The position numbers and the translations under genes were made by a program. From Pseudomonas sp. RGM2987 (GTDB lineage Bacteria > Pseudomonadota > Gammaproteobacteria > Pseudomonadales > Pseudomonadaceae), in assembly GCF_022952855.1 (NCBI RefSeq), contig NZ_JALJDX010000214.1:1-64000 (forward strand): 64,000 bases of DNA, given 5' to 3'. The notes beneath the pieces are model-generated. The model ran no database searches and was not told the DNA's origin. It worked only from the letters and a program-made list of their open reading frames with translations. This document shows, in pieces, positions 51,301 to 58,737 of this stretch. Position 1 is the first letter of the stretch; each line of letters starts with the position of its first letter.

Positions 51301-52015
51301 GCGCGCCTCCAAAGCCCAGGGATTAGGCAAGGTGGCTCATTTGATGAATGAGCACGTGAACAACCTGGGAGAATTTTTCACCAGCGACCACAAGGGAAAG
51401 ATGCTGCCCAGCTACCTGCTCAAGCTGGCGGAGGCGGTGACGGCAGAGCAGCATGGCATCATCGAAGAACTCGGGCAGCTCACCAAGGGCGTGGAGCACA
51501 TCAAAGCCATTGTCGCCGCCCAGCAGTCCTACGCCGTGACCGTCAGTGTTGTCGAGAGCGTACTCATCCCTGAGCTGATCGATGATGCCTGGCGCATGAG
51601 CGCCGGATCACCGACGCGCCAGGAAATAGCGGTGGTCAAGGAAATGACCGACTTACCCTTGCTCTCGCTGGATCGACACCGAGTGCTGCTCATTCTGGTG
51701 AACCTGATCCGCAATGCCAAGCAGGCGTTGCAGGGCGTGGATGATCGAAGCCCGTGCATCGTTTTCGGCGCCTCTCTGGTTGAAGGCTCGGTGTTGCGTA
51801 TTACGGTGACTGACAACGGAAACGGAATTGCACCAGAGCATCTGAAACGCCTGTTTACCCATGGCTTCACCACCCGCAAGGAGGGTCACGGATTCGGCCT
51901 GCACAGCTGCGCGCTGGCGGCGCAGGAAATGGGCGGCAGCTTGACGGTGCACAGTGACGGGGTTGGACAGGGCGCTAGCTTTATCCTCGAAATACCGATT
52001 GATGCTTCGCGCTGA
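48311..52015 (+). CDS. hybrid sensor histidine kinase with second kinase-like module
   Basis: A 1234-residue membrane sensor. Helix 1 at about 15-37, a helical periplasmic region of roughly 380 residues, helix 2 at 420-443, then HAMP and coiled coil. The first kinase core has phosphoacceptor His562 (SHELRTP), N box NLVSNAIKF near 675 and GTGIGLAL near 739. The receiver follows (phosphoacceptor Asp883 in SDVMMPQLDG, Lys in the AKPF loop). The C-terminal 280 residues form a second kinase-like unit: candidate His977 (LHNVGNVLNS) and an HATPase domain with NLIRNAKQAL near 1130, DNGNGI and GFGLHSCAL. No Hpt domain or response regulator is found nearby. It is next to a periplasmic binding protein, probably its ligand sensor. 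Confidence 0.9.
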   Translation: MLKLKPARDTPIAVRIGLAVAALVFLMLAVSLVNLYGLRGMVRAVDSSSHSAEILASVNGATGRVENFIATRDQQSLSQAESMVANAIAGLTAIPAQEAQSLKGSLQRLAAAIAALRAASLTMDGETDNMTAHYGRMREATLLIEQGIADGLKGLDSRTTEHQARANDVEGAHRILDTLRNGEQVITANVAKVLVSVDAAAATAARNACAALPPVVEQLREMMVAPHQLEALNQMDTAIAATSLTLEHLGEAPRLRGAEALRHLAAVGNAAERLEAMLGEVEEGVAHAAGDIQAATGLLHNAAALSKRFAERVATLEAQTLSFRLAPSTEVAGAVGAILDELSRLARVLPSTVALQDKATALTVSDQIAGYRAAFARFQQASNALGDARDQVRNEARSAGLLVARFAGQARSDAVAHNDRGMLATLVAGTVAILLAGAIAWSTSRFIAQPIVALASGMRRLAAGDLNARISNGGRGDEIGIMTRAVRVFQENALRIRVLEAEAEAERQQVQASLERMVAERTEKLHQQTEMLEAQAVELIQARNQADAANQAKSDFVATVSHELRTPLTLILAPLEQLSAATTPPADWHVQIDRAQRNALRLMNRVNDILDFSKVEAGKFESHPAPIDLNRAVGLLAEDAALVAEGKGCTLTWSIDPALATVFLDPRHFEKIVLNLVSNAIKFTPAGGTVHLAVTALEDERFEFAVQDSGIGIAPDKLPLLFQRFSQIDNSATRNYSGTGIGLALVKELAELMDGEVGVNSEPGKGSCFFVRLPLGVEPNTVPTELSDVHEQSSPSTTEQRHLRFDDGHHGSSHERVSVPGVNDEQHPERASQSRVLVVDDSPEMLSYLSELLQDDYTVATAADGEQAWALLQRRPIDIIVSDVMMPQLDGIGLTARIKASAGFAHLPVILLTARGGSEACVSGLESGADDYIAKPFSPLELKARIRAALRMSQIQAELQAKSRQAGMAEIATAVLHNVGNVLNSVNVSAETVSSQMRASKAQGLGKVAHLMNEHVNNLGEFFTSDHKGKMLPSYLLKLAEAVTAEQHGIIEELGQLTKGVEHIKAIVAAQQSYAVTVSVVESVLIPELIDDAWRMSAGSPTRQEIAVVKEMTDLPLLSLDRHRVLLILVNLIRNAKQALQGVDDRSPCIVFGASLVEGSVLRITVTDNGNGIAPEHLKRLFTHGFTTRKEGHGFGLHSCALAAQEMGGSLTVHSDGVGQGASFILEIPIDASR

Positions 52016-52079
52016 ACACCGAATTGGCTTCAGCAACGAAGCTCTTACTTAAACGGACGAGTATCGATTATCGTGTTTA

Positions 52080-52097
52080 ACATAATATACATTATGT
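52080..52097. promoter_or_regulatory. AT-rich palindrome upstream of small genes
   Basis: ACATAAT-ATAC-ATTATGT, 7-bp perfect arms with a 4-nt spacer, 33 nt upstream of the first small gene; it may be an operator or overlap the -10 region. Confidence 0.4.
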
Positions 52098-52130
52098 GTA
52101 CTCATATAAACACTCACGGGATGGGTTTTG

Positions 52131-52328
52131 ATGGACGCGCGACGCTCAGTCAAACTCGCCAAGGCTGACGCCGATGACGCAGCGCTGGCCTTGGCGCCTT
52201 CGACCGTCAATCAAGCCAAGGTGGAATTGGGTGAACCTGGTGCGCACTGGTGGGACGACGGAGCACCTGATGTAAACTTGCCCTTCGATAACCCACATGC
52301 AAATCCAGAACCTTGGTTGAGATCATGA
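52131..52328 (+). CDS. small hypothetical protein
   Basis: A 65-residue protein (ATG 52131; a TTG lies one codon before). It contains STVNQAKVELGEPGAHWWDD and GAPDVNLPFDNPH, an acidic and tryptophan-containing pattern suggesting a soluble protein. Its stop overlaps the next small gene by ATGA, so the pair is cotranslated. Function unknown. Confidence 0.6.
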   Translation: MDARRSVKLAKADADDAALALAPSTVNQAKVELGEPGAHWWDDGAPDVNLPFDNPHANPEPWLRS

Positions 52329-52483
52329 ATCGTCAGAAAAAATTGCAACAACTATTCAAGGCGAAAGCCAAAAAGGCCAGCGCCAAGCTGGCGCCGAAGA
52401 AGCCCAAGTACATCAGCAAGGCTGACCGTTTGAAGATGGCTGCCGAGGGCGAGTCGGAGACAAGCCTCATTACTGAGAACTGA
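52325..52483 (+). CDS. DUF2986-like small basic protein
   Basis: A 52-residue lysine-rich protein (MNRQKKLQQLFKAKAKKASA, then KLAPKKPKYISKADRLKMAA). The pattern matches DUF2986, short basic proteins of gammaproteobacteria with no known role. Its ATG overlaps the stop of the previous gene (52325-52328). Basicity suggests nucleic acid binding, which is inference only. Confidence 0.75.
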   Translation: MNRQKKLQQLFKAKAKKASAKLAPKKPKYISKADRLKMAAEGESETSLITEN

Positions 52484-52573
52484 ACGCGACAAAAGCTGTT
52501 TAGAGGAAGGCGGCATTGATCAATGAATACCAGACCACGGTCTTGATCTAATGCGCGCCCTGCCCTGATCAAC

Positions 52574-54859
52574 TCATTTCAACACCAGCATCCGATACAC
52601 TCCCGCTTCGCTTTCAATCCCGTGGGTGTCATGTGTGAACCCGGGGAACGATTTGTCGAAGCTCTCCAACGCCTTGAGATACGCCAGCAGCGGCCCGTCT
52701 GAAGGCCCGGCGTCTTCCCCCGGCATCAACAATGGAATCCCTGGCGGATAAGGCACGATGCCGGTGGCCGCGATGCGCCCGGCGGCGGCTTCCAGGCTGA
52801 CTGGTTCGACCTCGCCCTTGACCAGTTTCTCGTAGGCCTCCACCGGGCTGAATACCGCTTTGGGTAACGTACCGAAAGCCCGGGACATGGCCGCGGTGGT
52901 CCTGGTTTTCTTCATTGCGGTGAAGATCTCTTTCGCCAGGTCCTTCAAACCCATGCCGGCGTAGCGTTGCTGATTGGCAGTCACCAGATCCGGCAAGCAC
53001 AGTTCGAGCTCCAGGTTGGTGTCGTAGTCGCGCTTGAAGTCCAGCAACGCGTTGACCAGCGTGCCCCACTTGCCTTTGGTGATGCCGATGGAGAACAGGA
53101 AGAGGATGGTGAAGTCCGTGGTTTTCTCGACGACGATGCCTTGATGCCCCAGGTAGGCGCTCAACACACAAGCGGGTATGCCGAAGTCGAGCAGATTGCC
53201 GTCGTCGCCCATGCCTGGACTGAGGATCGACACCTTGATCGGGTCGAGCATGCAGTAGCCGTCTTCGATATTGCCGAAACCATGCCAGACCTCGTTAGGA
53301 TGCAGCACCCAGCAGTCCGGGTCGGTCTTGAGCCTGATGGGATCGACTTCATGGAACGCGACCGCCGTTTCACCGACCTGCACCGAAGGCGGCTGCCAGC
53401 ACGAGAAGAACCAATCATCATTGCCCGAGATCTCGTTTCGCATGCGTGAGATGACCTGGCGGAACGCAATGGCCTCCTCGATCGATTCATTGGTCAGGAT
53501 CTGCCCGCTGGGCGCTTCCATCATTGCTGAGCTGACATCGCAGGACGCCATGATTGCGTAGTTCGGCGAGGTCGAGGCGTGCATCATGAACGACTCGTTG
53601 AATCGCCCGTGGGGAATCGGGTTGCGGCCGTTACGCACATGGATCATCGAAGCCTGGGACAACGCCGCCAGCAGCTTGTGCGTCGACTGTGTAGCGAACA
53701 CGGTTGGCTTGCTCGGATCGTGATCGTCCGGGCTGCCGTGCATCGCAAAGCGGTCCTTGTACAACGGGTTGAAACGCGCATAACCATACCAGGCCTCATC
53801 GAAATGCAGGCGATCGACGCTCTGCCCCAACAGTTCTTCGACGCGCGTAACGTTGTAGGTCAGGCCGTCGTAGGTAGAGTTGGTGATGATCGCGTGTACC
53901 GGCGTTGGATCAATGTGATCCTTGACCAGCGGGTTGTCGGCAATGGCAGCCTTTACGCCCTCGGCGCTCAAGGTTTGCGGCAGGATCGGGCCGATGATGC
54001 CGTAGCGGTTGCGCGTCGGCACCAGGTACGTAGGAATCGCGCCGGACAATGTCATCGCATGCTCGGCGGACTTGTGGCAGTTGCGGTCGCACAAGGCGAT
54101 CTGATCGCGGGTGACACTCGCCATCAGGATTACCCGGTTGGACATCGAGGAACCGTTGGTGACGTAGTACGTGCGATGGGCGCCGAACACCTTCGCCGCA
54201 TAACGTTCGCCCTGGCCGATGGGGCCGCTATGATCGAGCAACGAGCCGAGTTCACCCACCGAGATCGACAGGTCCGAGCGCAACAGGTTTTCCCCGAAAA
54301 ACTCGTAGAACGCCCGGCCGGCGGTACTTTTGAGAAAAGCCGTACCACCCGCATGCCCAGGAGTGTGCCAGGAATATTCATAGCTGCGGGCAAACTTCAG
54401 CAGCGCGCCGAACATCGGCGGCAACACTGCCTGGCGGTAGCGTTCGATGGCGGCCATGATCCGCCCGCTCAGGAAGCGACTGGTGTCTTCGGGCAGCCAG
54501 ATGAAGTCGTCGGCGTGCTGCATGACGATCAGCGGCACGCTCGACGCGGTGCTGCGATCGCTGATCAGGAATACAGGCACGCGAGTGTTACGCTCGCGCA
54601 GGGTCGTGAGCAGGTCGATGCATTCGCGATGATCTGCGCTGCTGTCCATTTCCCAGCTGAGCAATACGCACTGGATCGCCGGATCGCTGCTGAGGATCGA
54701 CTTCGCATCGCTCAGGCTTTCGGACGTCAGCACGCTGATGGCGCGCTCTTCCACATCACTGATCAGCTGGATCAGCGCCCGGCCGAACACGCTGCGTTTG
54801 TCCGGCTGGTTGCAGACCAGCAACGCGAGCATGCCGAGCAGGTGTCTGTTTTGCGTCAT
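52574..54859 (-). CDS. Orn/Lys/Arg decarboxylase
   Basis: A 761-residue PLP enzyme of fold type I: N-terminal wing domain (about 1-145), then the core with HTPGHAGG near 165-172, FDEAWYGY at 353-360 (Asp354) and the PLP lysine Lys395 in STHKLLAAL; the C-terminal domain follows. The arrangement matches LdcA/CadA-type basic amino acid decarboxylases, which yield cadaverine, putrescine or agmatine; in Pseudomonas the homologous LdcA uses lysine. The start overlaps the stop of the antiporter gene (54856-54859). Substrate preference is inferred. Confidence 0.92.
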   Translation of the reverse strand: MTQNRHLLGMLALLVCNQPDKRSVFGRALIQLISDVEERAISVLTSESLSDAKSILSSDPAIQCVLLSWEMDSSADHRECIDLLTTLRERNTRVPVFLISDRSTASSVPLIVMQHADDFIWLPEDTSRFLSGRIMAAIERYRQAVLPPMFGALLKFARSYEYSWHTPGHAGGTAFLKSTAGRAFYEFFGENLLRSDLSISVGELGSLLDHSGPIGQGERYAAKVFGAHRTYYVTNGSSMSNRVILMASVTRDQIALCDRNCHKSAEHAMTLSGAIPTYLVPTRNRYGIIGPILPQTLSAEGVKAAIADNPLVKDHIDPTPVHAIITNSTYDGLTYNVTRVEELLGQSVDRLHFDEAWYGYARFNPLYKDRFAMHGSPDDHDPSKPTVFATQSTHKLLAALSQASMIHVRNGRNPIPHGRFNESFMMHASTSPNYAIMASCDVSSAMMEAPSGQILTNESIEEAIAFRQVISRMRNEISGNDDWFFSCWQPPSVQVGETAVAFHEVDPIRLKTDPDCWVLHPNEVWHGFGNIEDGYCMLDPIKVSILSPGMGDDGNLLDFGIPACVLSAYLGHQGIVVEKTTDFTILFLFSIGITKGKWGTLVNALLDFKRDYDTNLELELCLPDLVTANQQRYAGMGLKDLAKEIFTAMKKTRTTAAMSRAFGTLPKAVFSPVEAYEKLVKGEVEPVSLEAAAGRIAATGIVPYPPGIPLLMPGEDAGPSDGPLLAYLKALESFDKSFPGFTHDTHGIESEAGVYRMLVLK

Positions 54860-56274
54860 GATTGAGGCTCCAGTCTGGCCGATTGCAAATGATTGGCCGG
54901 CAGGTCATTCACCGGGACAGGTTCGCCAACGATGTGTTGCGCCGCCACGGTCTGGGTCGGAACGCTGTTGTTCACGGCCTCCAGGCGGATCAACCGCGTG
55001 TTGACGAAACCGAACAGCGTGTAGCCGATAATGGTTGCAACGCCGCCCAGCATCAGCGCCTGGGCGCCCGAGCTGTACAGCGCCAGGTAACTGTAGGCCG
55101 CCGCGATGCCGGCGACGATGTTGGTGATGAGCGCTTTGTTGGCCGGGACACCGGACACTTTCTGCAGGGTCATCAAGGTGGCCATCGACAGGATGTACGG
55201 CACCAGGTTGGTGACTACTGCCAGGTTGACCAGGGTGTCGAACTGCTTGGCCAGGTCGGGGCTGATCGTCAACAACGCCATGGCCGTTTGCATGGCGAGC
55301 AGAATCAGCATGCTGATAATCGGCACACCGTGCTTGTTGGACTTGGCGAATATCGGCAGGAAATACCCGGTGTCCGCCGAGCTCTTGAAGACTTGGGCAA
55401 CGGTGAACTGCCAACCCAGCAGCGAACCGATGCACGCCAGCACCATCAGCCCCATGACGATGTCGCCGACCAGGGGTGTGAACATCTTGGCGAAGACCAG
55501 CCCGAACGGCGCGGTGGAGCTGACGAGTTCAGCGTTACTCACGATGCCGGCGATGACGTTGGTGGACACGATGTAGATCACTGCCGCGCCCAACGTCCCG
55601 CCGAGTACCGCGATGGGTACGTTCTTTTCGGGATTCTCCACCGCATCGCCGTTGGCGCAGGCCGATTCAAGCCCGAGAAACGCCCAGAGCGTGATCGCCA
55701 CCGAAGCCCCCGCCGCTTCGTACCAGGTTTTATCGTGGGGGTTCCAGCCGGCGGCGTAGACGCTGCTGTCGAACCAGAACCAGCCAATGGTCGATACCAG
55801 CACCACCGGTGCAATAACGCCCCAGACCGTGACCGCGCCAATCTTGCCGGTGATGCTCGCCCCGCCGAAATTGGCGAATGTGGTGATCCAGAGCAACGCG
55901 ATGGTCGCCAGGCCGACTTGCACTGAGTCAAGCTTGATTCCAAAGAGCGTCTGTATGTAGCCGACCGCGGTAATGCTGATCGCCACGTTGGCAATCAACA
56001 GCGACAGGCCGTAGGTGTAGTTGGTGATGTAGTTGCCGGATTTGCCGAACGTGTACTCGGCATACCCGCCCATGCCGCCGGTCTTGCGGCTGAGCATGCC
56101 GCAACGGGCGAAGGCGTAAGCCAAGGCCAGCGAGCCTGTTGCGGTGATCAGCCATGAAAGGATCGAAATGCCGCCGACCTCGGCGAGTTTGGTAGGCAAA
56201 AGCACGATGCCTGAGCCCAGCATGTTGACGGCCGTCAACATCGTGAGCTGCCCTACACTCATTTTCTTGGCCAC
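54856..56274 (-). CDS. PotE/CadB-like basic amino acid/polyamine antiporter
   Basis: A 472-residue APC-family antiporter with about 12 helices. GTG at 56274 gives MAKKMSVGQLTML, which agrees with PotE-type N-termini, and GGGAGG lies 8 nt upstream; the longer frame to 56382 adds a non-family tail. Its family motif NMLGSGIVLLPTKLAEVGGI lies near residue 20. It exchanges the amine product for its precursor and is translationally coupled to the decarboxylase, as in acid-resistance and polyamine systems. No cadC-like regulator is adjacent. Confidence 0.92.
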   Translation of the reverse strand: MAKKMSVGQLTMLTAVNMLGSGIVLLPTKLAEVGGISILSWLITATGSLALAYAFARCGMLSRKTGGMGGYAEYTFGKSGNYITNYTYGLSLLIANVAISITAVGYIQTLFGIKLDSVQVGLATIALLWITTFANFGGASITGKIGAVTVWGVIAPVVLVSTIGWFWFDSSVYAAGWNPHDKTWYEAAGASVAITLWAFLGLESACANGDAVENPEKNVPIAVLGGTLGAAVIYIVSTNVIAGIVSNAELVSSTAPFGLVFAKMFTPLVGDIVMGLMVLACIGSLLGWQFTVAQVFKSSADTGYFLPIFAKSNKHGVPIISMLILLAMQTAMALLTISPDLAKQFDTLVNLAVVTNLVPYILSMATLMTLQKVSGVPANKALITNIVAGIAAAYSYLALYSSGAQALMLGGVATIIGYTLFGFVNTRLIRLEAVNNSVPTQTVAAQHIVGEPVPVNDLPANHLQSARLEPQS

Positions 56275-56406
56275 CTGGAGTCCCTCCCCGCTATCGTCCG
56301 GGTTCAAGCTTAGCTGCACAATCTGTATCCCGCAGACATTTGGCTTGATTAGCGTCGACATTGACTCGGGAGGAACATCCATCCGGTAAACAACAGCTCT
56401 GGGCGT

Positions 56407-57336
56407 CTATCCGATCAAGCCTCTTTCTATCAGCGGCTGATCCCATTTCGGCTCGCTGCCAATCTGTTCTGCCAGGAAGTCGATCAACCGGGCCACTTTC
56501 AATGCTCCACGCTGGGCTTCTGGATAAACAGCCACGAAGTCCAAAGGCGGTAATCTGTACTGGCTCAGCACTGGAACGAGCCTGCCATTGATCAAGTCAT
56601 CGCTTGCTATAAGCGTGGGCAAGCAAGTGATCCCTGCCCCACTCAGCGCGTAATCGCGTATCAGGTGAAGCGAAGAAGACCGGAGCTGACCGCGCAAAGT
56701 GACTTCAATGGAGTCGCCTCCGTGGCTGAATTGCCAACGGTTTCGTGACGCATAACCACCGTAGAGCGCCATAGGGTGGTCATGAAGTTGCGAAGGATGC
56801 TCCGGGGCTCGATGCATATCCAAATATTCGGGTGCGGCGCAAAACAAACGATAAACGGTGAAAAGCTTCCGCACCACTACGCGCTCTGTGGTTGCTGGAA
56901 ATAGCTGGAACGCGACATCAAACCCTTCTTCGATAGGTCCTATGACTCGATCATTAACCACAACATCAAAGTCAACGTCAGGATATTGCTTGGTAAATTT
57001 CGCCAGCAACGATCCTAGATGGCCGATTGCAAATCCCTGAAGCACCTGCACTCGTAACTGGCCGATGAGATTTGAGCTTTGGTGACGCATCTTTTCAGTC
57101 AAGCCGTGAAAGGAAGCGATCATGTCTGCACACTCCTGAAAGTATGATTCTCCTACATCAGACAGACGAACTTGACGGGTGCTTCGGTGAAACAAAGCTG
57201 CATTGATGAACTTTTCAAGCTGTTGCACCCGGAGCGTGACCACTGACCGGGTGACTCCAAGCTGTTCGGCGGCTTTGGTGAAGCTCCCCGTTTGTGCTAC
57301 CCGCACGAACGCTTCAGTGCTTAGCAGACGATCCAT
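56407..57336 (-). CDS. LysR-type regulator, divergent from the BVMO cassette
   Basis: A 309-residue LysR protein: helix-turn-helix FVRVAQTGSFTKAAEQLGVT, SVVTLRVQQLEKFI and wing NAALFHRSTR. Start MDRLLSTEAF at 57336 has AGGAGA 7 nt upstream; the frame to 57576 is an extension. It has a CrgA-like effector domain. It faces the esterase-BVMO-ALDH-MpaB cassette across 432 nt and is the best candidate for its regulator. Confidence 0.93.
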   Translation of the reverse strand: MDRLLSTEAFVRVAQTGSFTKAAEQLGVTRSVVTLRVQQLEKFINAALFHRSTRQVRLSDVGESYFQECADMIASFHGLTEKMRHQSSNLIGQLRVQVLQGFAIGHLGSLLAKFTKQYPDVDFDVVVNDRVIGPIEEGFDVAFQLFPATTERVVVRKLFTVYRLFCAAPEYLDMHRAPEHPSQLHDHPMALYGGYASRNRWQFSHGGDSIEVTLRGQLRSSSLHLIRDYALSGAGITCLPTLIASDDLINGRLVPVLSQYRLPPLDFVAVYPEAQRGALKVARLIDFLAEQIGSEPKWDQPLIERGLIG

Positions 57337-57768
57337 TCTTGTTCTCCTAGGTCGATCTATCTCGAAAAGCTCGGGAAAGGCTATCACAGTGCATCGGCAT
57401 CGCAGATTCCGGCGTGCCTCCAGGGGCCGCGCAGCCTTGCGCAAGTACGTGTCTGCAGCCCCAAGCTCCTCGGCATTGTTCGCGGTTCGCGAACAGTCAT
57501 TTCGCCTGGATTGGCCTTGTTCCGAAGCCACGGCAATCGCTAACGTAGGGGCGTGCAGACAACAACAAAAAGGCAACTAACATGAAACCAGAACGCCCTC
57601 CTTTCCCCACTCCAACTGCATCTTACGTTTTCACAACAGACGATCAGCGAACTCCTAATCCCCCGCGTAATTCGATTTGAATACTTCGTTAGTTGGCATT
57701 TCCCAAGCGACAAGTAACCGATTTGTTTTCATTGCACTCGTATTTGCAAGCGTTCCAAGGAGTACGTG
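57337..57768. other. 432-nt divergent control region upstream of the esterase
   Basis: The region becomes AT-rich close to the esterase start (AAGGAG at 57758-57763) and contains a short ORF, 57582-57680 (+, 32 codons, MKPERPPFPTPTASYVF...), preceded by AAAAGGC. It might be a leader peptide or relic. No perfect sigma-54 site is seen: TGGCATTTCCCAAGC has a GC at the right spacing but lacks TTGC. Confidence 0.45.
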
Positions 57769-58686
57769 ATGTCGTTGGATATTGAATCTACCGAATTAAT
57801 AAACTCGCTGATCCAGCTGGGTCTAAAGCCTATTCATCAAATGACCCCCGCTGAGGCGCGTAACGTGATGGCTTTTGCCCGCTCGGTTACACAAGAGCCT
57901 GCTATGTACCGCGTTGAAGATGTCCAGCTGGACACTGCCCGCTTGCGTGTCTATGTCCCCACTGAAGTCACTCGCGGCGTGATTTTGTACATCCATGGAG
58001 GCGGATGGGTATTGGGCGGGCTGGATGACTTCGACCACTTTGCTCGCTTGCTGGCGAAAAAGTCCGATTGCACGGTGGTGTTACTTGAATATCGCTTGGC
58101 GCCGGAGTTTCCATTCCCCGCGGCGTTGTTGGACATTGAGCTCGCACACCAATGGATAACGGACCAACGCCACAATTTGACCGGCCTGGATCGCCCTCCT
58201 CTGATCATCGCCGGTGACAGTGCCGGAGGTAATCTGGCCGCAGTCTCTGCGCAACGGGCGAGCAAGCGTGGCCTGCCCCGCTGGGATGCGCAGGTCCTGA
58301 TCTACCCCGTCACCCAGTCGAATCTCGATATGCCCGGCTACCACGCCTCGGACCGGCAGTTGCTGCTCTCTCGGGAGGATATGCGTTGGTTTTGGAACCA
58401 TTACTTGGCCGATGCCGGGCAACGTGCACTCCCCGCCGCCTCCCCGCTCGCCACAGACGATCTGAGAGGACTGCCACCGGCGATTGTAGTTACGGCCGAA
58501 TTCGATGTGCTGCGCGAAGAAGGACAAGCCTACGTCGACCACTTGCAAGCAGCCAGCATCGAGGTCAGCCATAAGTGCTTCGATGGGCAGATGCATGGAT
58601 TCATGACGTTCCTGACATTGCGCGCCAGTACGCAGGCGCTCGACTGGGTCGCCGATCAGATTGGCCGGCGACTGGACGCGCTCTGA
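57769..58686 (+). CDS. alpha/beta hydrolase, hormone-sensitive lipase family
   Basis: A 305-residue esterase. Oxyanion motif HGGG at 76-79 (YIHGGGW), nucleophile Ser151 in GDSAGG, Asp246 (TAEFDVLRE) and His276 (DGQMHGF) complete the triad. AAGGAG is 6 nt before ATG 57769. Next to a Baeyer-Villiger monooxygenase, the natural job is cleaving the ester or lactone it makes. It shares the strand with BVMO, 51 nt upstream. Confidence 0.93.
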   Translation: MSLDIESTELINSLIQLGLKPIHQMTPAEARNVMAFARSVTQEPAMYRVEDVQLDTARLRVYVPTEVTRGVILYIHGGGWVLGGLDDFDHFARLLAKKSDCTVVLLEYRLAPEFPFPAALLDIELAHQWITDQRHNLTGLDRPPLIIAGDSAGGNLAAVSAQRASKRGLPRWDAQVLIYPVTQSNLDMPGYHASDRQLLLSREDMRWFWNHYLADAGQRALPAASPLATDDLRGLPPAIVVTAEFDVLREEGQAYVDHLQAASIEVSHKCFDGQMHGFMTFLTLRASTQALDWVADQIGRRLDAL

Positions 58687-58737
58687 ACGCCCCCTGGTGT
58701 TGAGCACCGCCACCTAATAATAAGACCAGGTACAGAT

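Noticed and set aside
53579-54865. 428-codon plus-strand frame over the decarboxylase
   Set aside because: Antisense shadow without ribosome site; the decarboxylase motifs lie on the other strand.
57696-57712. Possible sigma-54 promoter (TGGCATTTCCCAAGC) before the esterase
   Set aside because: The -12 half is AAGC rather than TTGC, and no enhancer-binding activator gene is adjacent; the divergent regulator is LysR-type.
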